Source: Pyrenula massariospora
Taxonomy: Eukaryota > Ascomycota > Eurotiomycetes > Pyrenulales > Pyrenulaceae
Assembly: GCA_021030905.1 (NCBI GenBank)
Contig: JAGFMI010000006.1
Span: forward strand, 868,001 to 932,000
Length of the DNA stretch: 64,000 bases
Reading direction: 5' to 3'
Under the pieces are notes generated by a model that ran no database searches, had not been told where the DNA came from, and worked only from the letters and a program-made list of their open reading frames with translations. How positions within the stretch are numbered: position 1 is the first letter of the stretch; each line of letters opens with the position of its first letter. Below, in pieces: positions 56,806 through 64,000 of the stretch. The translations under genes were made by a program, and so were the position numbers.

Positions 56806-58356
56806 ATGTGGAACTGGCCATGGCTTGAGCTGTTCATATTTCTCTTGTCAGTATCAGTGTACAGCTCAGAGATCCTTGACTGACGGTGGTGCTTACAAAG
56901 TCTATACCGCTATATCCGCTTTTTCATCAACCTTTATGCGTTTTGCTGCTTGAGACCGGTCCCCCCACCAGAAAACCCAACCTTCGGCCCGAAAGATGTT
57001 ACAGTCATTATCCCGTGTCTGGCAGCGGAAGGGCTTGCCGAACTTGAAAGAACTATCGAATCCGTCTTGCAGGCCGAGCCGTACGAGATTATCCTTTCCA
57101 CTATAGAGGCCAACCGCAAGCGAGTAAACGACCTTATATCTGATATGCCTGCTTTCAAGCTTGGGAAGGTGCGCGTTGTCAGCACGTCGCACCCAAATAA
57201 GCGGAGACAGATGGCCAGAGCTATTCCCGAAGTACGCAGCCGGATTACTCTGTTTGCGGACGACGACGTCACGTGGCCAGAAGCTATCCTCGCCTGGATG
57301 CTGGCGCCCTTTGAACGTGAGGATACTGGCGGGGTTGTCACCTGCCAGCGTGTCCGCCGGCCAGACATGTTTCACTCGTGCTCCCAAAGGATTTTCTACT
57401 TTCTGGGCGCCATCTACCTGGAAAGGCGGAATTTTGACTGCGGCGCGACCAACTACATGGACGGGGGCATGCCATGTCTTTCAGGACGAACTGTCGCGTA
57501 TCGTACTAAGATATTGCAGGACGAGGCTTTTACAAACGGCTTCACCAATGAGAGGTGGTTGCGCAATAAGAGCGTCAAGGCGGATGACGACAACTATATT
57601 TCAAGATGGATGGTGTCACATCGCTGGAAGACTTATATCCAATACCATAAAGAATGTGAGGTCCAGACTACCCTGGAAGATAATTGTAAATTCATTGCAC
57701 AATGTCTCCGATGGTCTCGAAGTAATTGGCGGAGCAACTTGAAGAGTCTTTTTGTGGAAGGAGATGTTTGGTGGTATGTGTCTCTCCTTGGTTCCATTGG
57801 CGCTATCGATCTTTGAATCGTCATGTCACACAAGGTTTTAGAGTAATTGTTTACTAATACACCTGAATCTAGCCGTCATCCATACAGTACTTATGCTGTT
57901 TTCATCACGACACTCCACCCGCCTGCCCTTGTTATGGAAGGACTCATTCCATTCTGTTTACACAAAACCCTAAAACATGGCAGGCTTTTCAACTTCGGTA
58001 TCCAGTATTGGCAGGCTATGGGCGCGTTCATCATCCTTTGGTTTACGAGCAAATGGATCCGAAACCTTGGCCATTACATTCGATATCCCGTTGACATTTG
58101 CTTGATACCCATCTCTATCATCTTTGGGTGGTTGCACGGCATCATCAAAATGTGGGCCTTGTGGACATTGGATCAGGTATGCTCAAATGCTTTTTCACAA
58201 GACTTCAGGCTCACAACTCTTTTCCAGACCAGTTGGGGAAGTCGGGAAGGAGCGGACACCGAAGCGGCGAGGAGAGAACGGGGAGCCACAGCCCTCTCTG
58301 TTCTGGAAAGCTACCACGAAAAGCAACTGCACATGCTGCACAGCTACAATCATTAA
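56806..58356 (+). CDS. GT2 glycosyltransferase, Cps1-like polysaccharide synthase
   Basis: This is a membrane-bound processive family-2 glycosyltransferase related to fungal Cps1 and to hyaluronan synthases. It presumably extrudes a cell-surface polysaccharide from UDP-sugars; the product is unknown. Four exons (56806-56858, 56901-57773, 57873-58176, 58228-58356) join to 452 residues. An N-terminal helix (LELFIFLLSVSVLYRYI) precedes the catalytic domain with DVTVIIPCLAAEG, the acidic LFADDDVTWPEA, NYMDGGMPCLSGRT, SVKADDDNYISRWMVSHRW and the (Q/R)xxRW-type QCLRWSRSNWRSN. Three to four C-terminal helices follow (AVFITTLHPPALVMEGLI, YWQAMGAFIILWFTSKWI). The last intron is 51 nt and open in frame, so its retention would add 17 residues without a stop. 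Gene models starting at the internal TTG near 56950 would miss exon 1. Confidence 0.93.
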
Positions 58357-61300
58357 TGACCGTGACGACCGTACGACGCATGAAACTTGACGAATTGATA
58401 GCGCTTGACTTGGATGGACTGGAAGGTTTTTGACAATTGGGATTCAGGATACACAGTGCTGCATTCTCCACCGACGCCCTATTCCCCTTCAATTAGATTT
58501 GACGATTTCCCTATAAGCGACACTGTGTACGAAAAGTTGCCAGGCATTGGTTTTGCTGAGAAATTCCGCATGTTGGGTGGGTTACACGGGGGTTCCAAGG
58601 ATTATGGGAGGGATTTGGAAAAGCATTTATGGAGGCGGACATTAGATTGGACAAGCCGGGGCCTTCGGATAAACAGGCGCAGGGGTACGGCAGTCACAGT
58701 ATTTTCTCCTTTCGAGCATTTCAGATGCTTGAAGAACCGTAATAATCTTTTCTTACCTGACTTGCAGTCCTTCCACGATGATGCTGAACGTGACGCCGAG
58801 CTCCGTTGCACTCCTGATGGCCTAAGTAACGAAGGTCGTCACTCCAAACTAAGTGAGAGGACGACATGCCGTCTCGCCCTGTACGGCCCTTTTCTCGGGC
58901 TTATCGTAGGCAAAGAGGCACCCAGCACCACCACCTTCCCGATGATCCTCTCTCGAGTGTGAAAACACGGGCAGTAGAGCGAATACGGGCTTGCTGTGTG
59001 ACTGAAGACTGCAATTCAATAGTGGCCGGGATGAATCGGCGTCGACACCAGCAATAATAGCCATCCACAACTCCACCCTCCCAAATGATTTCCGCCAGGC
59101 CTTCCATTCACGGCTAGGGAAAAAACACCAAAAGGCTGCCGTTGGCTTGGCTCTTTAAAAGGTGGTCTCCCGAATTTCACCGTCTGCCGTGTCTCTTTAT
59201 CTATTGCTCTTTTCTGGGCCACTTAAGTCCTCTTACTTCGCTGTTTTGATCCATCCGCTGCAGTATAGCATCCCTCTTCGACCATCTGCATCAATTGCCG
59301 GCTCCTTATGCTTCCTCTTTGGACTTCCCGTCGCCTTTCCCCAAACATGCTTACAACCACCCCAGCGGTCGGGTTCCGAATGGAGGCCAACATTGCGCGT
59401 GTGCATCCAGGCGACTCATGGCAGCATTCGCAAACGAGATAATTCTCGACTATGCAGAAACCTTGTTCTTGTTTGTTGAAGCGTCAATGCGTCCATAATC
59501 AACAATGCAGGGTGTCCATAGGATCGCCATTTCGCTAAAAGTTTGCGCCGTGCCACGTACACTCTCAGACTGGCATGTGAGCGTTGTCCCCTACACATCG
59601 TTCCACTGAGGTTTCGATGATTCGAACCGAGCTGTGCCTCTATTCAGCTTATATCGCCATCACCTCACTTCCCTGGCAACAACACAAGTCTTCACTATAT
59701 GTCCGTTTCTTTCTGTTCTGCACGGTCCTCTATACCCGAGTCTTGCGCCATGCACATGCCACTTACTCTATCATGTGTTACACAGAGACGCTCAAAGGCT
59801 TCCACGAGCTTCATGCTATCAAGCGAGGATGTCAAGCCATATGCTGTGCAACGGGAATCCGCGAAATGTTACCCTGATGACCACCAGGTTTCCAGCGGGA
59901 GATCATCTTCCGAGTCCCAGGATACGCACAAAACATCCACATGGCAGACTAGTCAGGAATTTCAGCTACGCTTGGCTAGGAAGTATCCACTACTGATCGT
60001 AATGTGGCGTCCTTCTACTGCTCAAAATTATCTCTACTCTCACATGAGAAGTACTGCTACAACTGTCACTCAAGCCACACAAGACATTCAAATTCATCCC
60101 ACAGCTGGGAGCAGAGCCCCGGAACTCGTCCGAAGCAAGGATAGAATGATTGCAAGTTTGGTCGGAAATCGCCTGTGAAGTTACCGAGAAAACATTGTAC
60201 GGTTTTCGCATATGCATTCAACGAAACCCAGGTCCATGGGACTTGATCTGCCCGAGAATGCATCAAAGGACACTAACTTCGCTAACCAGTCTCAGCTTTG
60301 CCATTACAGAGCGGATAGAGCCAAGAACTAGGGTGATATCCCGTATCCGGTTGGGATGCTTGAGCCGGAATTCCACTAACTGTTCGTGGCGACCAATCTA
60401 GACGACCAGGAAGGTATTTACATTGCGACATTAAACTAGCTCGACCTTCCATTGGCAGGGCCAGCAATTTCGGTGCCTGAATTCAGTTCTATTTCATGAA
60501 TATACTAGGATGGTCGAACCGGAAATACGGCATTTCTTATTGCTCTTGGCGATGACTTCTCGCGAAGGACCCTGATTTCAGGAAGGAATCCAGTCGCATC
60601 AGCAATACCATGTCAAACTTTGACTTTAGTGAACAGTGGAAGCATGGTTGCCCTGAAATGCTTTCAGTTGGGTCAATGTGTGGATATCTCTTCATACAGG
60701 ATAGGATACGGCACTCATCAGGCATTAAGGAGCATATGTGTACTGCTCGCTCCGGCAATCGGTTTGCTTGGCAAAGCTCTCCTCGACTAATCTCTACCAT
60801 GCTTTATTTGGCCTCGACAAGTGTTCCAAACCTAAAATTTTTGCGGATGAGAGCCTTTGCCCAACTCTCATGAACACCGCGCCGGGCAAATCCAATTCTC
60901 TCGAATGTCAACTATGCAATATTTTGATCGACGGGAGCTCGATGACAATACACCGAGATGCTTATCATTCTTAGTTTCTTTACGATCCGCTTCATCTTGG
61001 AGTTGTTCTGAAGACTTGTGGTCTTTCCCGCTACTATTGAGAGCTAATGGACGCAGCCTCGACCAGACATTTCCATGCTTAACATCAAATGCCAGCCGTT
61101 CTTCGTTCAACAAGATAGAGACGATACTGAGCATTGGCTGATGGGTCTTATGAGAGACTTCCCAGATAATCTCCATGTAATCTCGTCTTCTGCCTTTTGG
61201 CCTCTGCAGCGTCGACTATGACCTAATATGCGACTCTATAAATTCCAGTCACACCATTAGCAGATTTCTATGTTTGCGACGACGGCCTATACTGAGCAAA

Positions 61301-62645
61301 CTAATTGCTCCCTCTAGTGGGCATATATCGCTTTCAAGTACTATCAGATTTGGCTCGTGCTTCTCTCGATTCTTGACCTACTCTAGGTTCCAATGCTATC
61401 CTACAAACATTCCTCCACGGTCATCTTCACAGCTACCTTCACCATTTACTAATTGAAGTCCCAGGAACGCCGCCCGACAACGACCGCGCCACGCCTAGTT
61501 TCGTCCCCCCACCTCTCACACACGTACGCGCGCGTAGCAATAGCCTCAACCGCGAAAGATGAACGTCAAGCGCCCCAAATTATCAACAATTACAACAAAA
61601 CAACCCCGTTGATTTTCCGGTCGACCTGGGTTCATGTTCACTGCATCAGAACCGAAACCTTACAAGCCTCCAAACACCGGAGACGTGGCAATCTCTCTCG
61701 GCCTCTCACACCTGTTCTATCACCATGAGGCACCAAAATTGACATCCATCAGACTTGACGTAAGAAGACAGTGCTCGACTACCCCATCCTCGCATTCTAA
61801 TCTCACGGTCAACCAGATCCCCCAACTGATTCCACCAGCCAGCCACTACTACTCGTCCGGTGCTCCAAACACACCACACCCCTTCCAATCGAGACCGCGT
61901 TCTACAACGACATGACCCTCTCACCTCTTCCGCCCCGCTCGCCCGGACGACAACATAGTTCAGCCTTACGTAACGCAGTATCCACCCAAGGGCTCCAAGC
62001 ACCTTTATACTTTCGTAGACTATAACCAATTGAAAGCGCCGTCCTGCTCGCCATGACTGCTGGGTAGATGTACCCTGCTGCTCATTCGACGTGAGTCACG
62101 TGCTTCGTATTAGGGGTCAGAAACCAAACATCCACAGCATGAGCAAATCACGTGCCTGTCTTGCAACCATCTTCTACTACTTCGTGCTTATGTATATATA
62201 GATCGTAGCTTAGTCTGTCACATCGAACAAGACATAATGTTTTGCTTAAAACGAAGGGGATTATGTTATTGCCAAGGTTGACTTTGCAATGCTGCGGCTT
62301 TCCCGAGGAGGATTCGACCGCTTCGGAGCGTCCTAGCTAGCTGCTCTAACAAACAAGTATGTGTATAGAAACGAATGAATGCTATAAGAAAGCATATTAT
62401 CCCAGCAGGGTGGTGGTCTCTTGTTAAAAAGAAAGACGTCTTTGTGTCGCCTTTCGCACGTCGCGCGACTGCCTGGTATCAGTCGGGCGGGCACTTCTAC
62501 CTCCACCTCACGTATCCATGCCCTTCTTGCTCAAAATCTCAAATTGAACACCGCCGCATCTCTCCCTCAATGTTCGTATTCTTCATTACCCCGTCACGCG
62601 TCACGTACACCTCCCATCCCTCCCAGTTCACCATCCACCCCTCTC
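58357..62645. other. 4.3-kb region without a supportable gene
   Basis: Between the GT2 stop and the exchanger stop. A plus-strand frame at 58414-58962 (about 182 codons, MDWKVFDNWDSGYTVLHSPP) is the most gene-like, but I recognise no family. Many short frames on both strands fill the rest. 61450-61950 is C-rich. A CACGTG site occurs at about 62098. I see no rRNA, tRNA or transposase. Confidence 0.5.
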
Positions 62646-64000
62646 TCACGCAGCCCGACACTGCGTACTATCCGAAGGATCCGAGGGGCCACTAGCCGTA
62701 CTCAGATTCTCGCAACTGGGGTAAAAATACGCCGCCACCGCGATAATCACGTACGCCGCGATCAGCAACGCACCTTCCAAGTAATTGCTCCGCCCATCAA
62801 TCATGAGATAATTGACAATGAAAGCCGACACGAACAGGCTGACCGTCTCGAACAGGCTGAAATAGAGACTCATTTCCGTCCCAAGGGCCCAGCCGAGGAG
62901 TACGATGACCGGGGTCACAAAGAGGGCGATCTGGATTGAGGATCCCAACGCGACGCCGATGGCGAGGTCCATCTTGTTCTTGCTGGCGACCGTGACGGCG
63001 GTGACGTGCTCGGCAGCGTTGCCAACGATAGGGAGGATAATTAGACCGATGAATGCTTGGCTCACGCCGGTGGAGTCAACGAAAGAGTCGATGCTATCGA
63101 CGAGGAACTCTGCACAAGCGGCAACAAGGCCGGTGGAGATGAGGAGTAGCATGATAGCCGCGTTGCGAGATAGGTGCTTTGAGGCTTCGTTGGAGTCCGA
63201 CGAATCGACGCTGGCAGGAGCTTTCCTGGTCACTGGCATCAGGTAAGGCAGGGGCTGGGCTGAGATAGGAAGCGGGCCAGCTTGGGGGGCTGATTTGTTA
63301 AGGCGGTCTGGAAGGGAGTTGGTGCGGCGGAGACCAGAGTTAGAACTTGATCCGGCGCGTGTGGCAGTAGCCTGGATGCTAGGAAGTGGTAGGGACTGGC
63401 CGGCCGGCTTCTCGGGCTGGGAGAAGACACTGGAGGAGAGAACCTTGGGGAGCGCCGGGCGAACAGAAGATAAGTGGCGTATGTTGAAAGGCCGCTTGGG
63501 GGAATTGTTGTTCGTCTCTTCGGCATCAGACACGAATCCCACACGTGGGGGACTCTGCCGCGGTTTCTCCTCTTCCGCTTTCTCGATTTCGATACCTGCT
63601 TCTCCTTTCTCCGTTACTTCCTTCCCGCTTTCAGGCTCCTGAGCATTTCGTTTCGATTTCTTGTGTTTCTTCTTGGACTTCTTTTTCTTGGCTCTGTAAG
63701 AAGAACTCCGTGAATGAGTTCCGGTGTGTATTTGTTCTGTTTCAAAATCACGGGAAATTACGCCAGGGCTGCATGTACCATTTTGATGAACATGACGCTC
63801 TCCGTCAGTATCAGCCTCATCCCCGCTGACAACCGCCTCTAAAGTATGAGTTGACCGAAATTCACTTGGTGATTCTGCAGCAGGTAAATCTGTAAGCTGG
63901 TGTGACAGTGAAGAATGTCTACGAATGACTGAAGGTTTCGAAGAGTTTTCCTTGGAGCTTGCGCTTGACTTGCGTCGCTTTCGACGAAGAGCCCGCTTCA
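62646..64000 (-). CDS. Ca2+/H+ exchanger (CAX family), C-terminal part, cut by window edge
   Basis: The gene enters from beyond 64000; 450 residues are visible in one open exon and end at the natural stop at 62646. The C-terminal exchanger half has five to six helices and the second CAX repeat: LIILPIVGNAAEHVTAVTVA, then MDLAIGVALGSSIQIALFVT, then the HVT/FVTP-type ion-coordination region with intact Glu (NAAEH) and SSIQ. The family exchanges cytosolic Ca2+ (sometimes Mn2+ or Na+) for vacuolar H+. Unusually, at least 275 hydrophilic residues precede the first visible helix. They contain Ser/Arg-rich stretches, an acidic patch and a lysine block (KKKKSKKKHKKSKR). Yeast Vcx1 has only a short loop here, so this belongs to a long-loop subgroup or has a Vnx1-like architecture. 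The N-terminal half is not seen. Confidence 0.92.
   Translation of the reverse strand, partial: KRALRRKRRKSSASSKENSSKPSVIRRHSSLSHQLTDLPAAESPSEFRSTHTLEAVVSGDEADTDGERHVHQNGTCSPGVISRDFETEQIHTGTHSRSSSYRAKKKKSKKKHKKSKRNAQEPESGKEVTEKGEAGIEIEKAEEEKPRQSPPRVGFVSDAEETNNNSPKRPFNIRHLSSVRPALPKVLSSSVFSQPEKPAGQSLPLPSIQATATRAGSSSNSGLRRTNSLPDRLNKSAPQAGPLPISAQPLPYLMPVTRKAPASVDSSDSNEASKHLSRNAAIMLLLISTGLVAACAEFLVDSIDSFVDSTGVSQAFIGLIILPIVGNAAEHVTAVTVASKNKMDLAIGVALGSSIQIALFVTPVIVLLGWALGTEMSLYFSLFETVSLFVSAFIVNYLMIDGRSNYLEGALLIAAYVIIAVAAYFYPSCENLSTASGPSDPSDSTQCRAA

Noticed and set aside
62285-62350. tRNA-like pieces on the minus strand (TTAGAGCA and GGTCGAATCC)
   Set aside because: Spacing between the two boxes is short and there are no pairing acceptor or anticodon stems.

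Overview
The window is nuclear DNA of a filamentous ascomycete (Pezizomycotina). Genes lie on both strands without operons and most are split by 45-130 nt introns with GTA/GTG donors, CTAAC/CTGAC-like branch sites and short 3' tails. They include fungal-type RPD3, TIM50, a Zn2Cys6 regulator, a Cps1-like family-2 glycosyltransferase, an HNM1-type choline/amino-acid transporter and meiotic DMC1. I cannot fix the class. The moderate GC content and several gene-poor stretches would fit a Lecanoromycete or Leotiomycete, but that is only an impression. I see no rRNA, tRNA, CRISPR array or intact transposon.

Layout. 0.4-4.3 kb: large C2H2 zinc-finger protein (-). 5.7-7.8 kb: RPD3 histone deacetylase (-). 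8.3-11.9 kb: HAS1 helicase (-) and RPN11 proteasome deubiquitinase (+), head to head. 12.2-13.2 kb: F-box-like protein (-). 14.0-15.8 kb: TIM50 (+). 16.7-20.5 kb: long F-box/beta-propeller-like protein (+). 21.2-26.1 kb: an isochorismatase-family hydrolase interrupted by one in-frame TAG (+), an APC-superfamily transporter (-) and a NodB-type deacetylase (+). The last two share a promoter region that carries a short tandem repeat. 26.2-28.9 kb: SDA1 (-). 29.6-30.3 kb: RPS5/uS7 (-). 31.3-31.6 kb: small secreted cysteine-rich protein (-). 32.9-35.2 kb: eEF2-lysine methyltransferase-like protein (-) and RPS24 (+), head to head. 35.9-37.5 kb: Zn2Cys6 regulator (-). 38.4-40.5 kb: unresolved, possibly decayed gene (-). 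40.7-42.1 kb: cyclophilin-RRM protein of the PPIL4 type (+). 43.4-44.3 kb: GIS2-like CCHC protein (+). 45.3-46.7 kb: DMC1 (+). 47.7-49.6 kb: GH47 alpha-mannosidase (+). 50.3-51.0 kb: SnoaL/NTF2-like protein (-). 51.9-53.1 kb: SPRY protein (+). 56.8-58.4 kb: GT2 glycosyltransferase (+). 62.6-64.0 kb: Ca2+/H+ exchanger cut by the right edge (-). The intervals 53.1-56.8 and 58.4-62.6 kb hold no gene I can support.

Most genes are conserved housekeeping genes: chromatin, ribosome assembly and translation (HAS1, SDA1, uS7, eS24, eEF2 methylation), proteasome, mitochondrial import, spliceosomal cyclophilin, N-glycan trimming and meiosis. The accessory part is the hydrolase-transporter-deacetylase trio. 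It looks like an uptake-and-hydrolysis module for a small nitrogenous compound, and one of its members carries a tryptophan-to-stop change. The most unusual structural signals are that TAG, three introns with GC donors (two of them in DMC1), a 12-nt micro-exon and a start codon that forms a coding exon by itself. I found no clearly novel system. The trio with its interrupted hydrolase is the best candidate for a second look.
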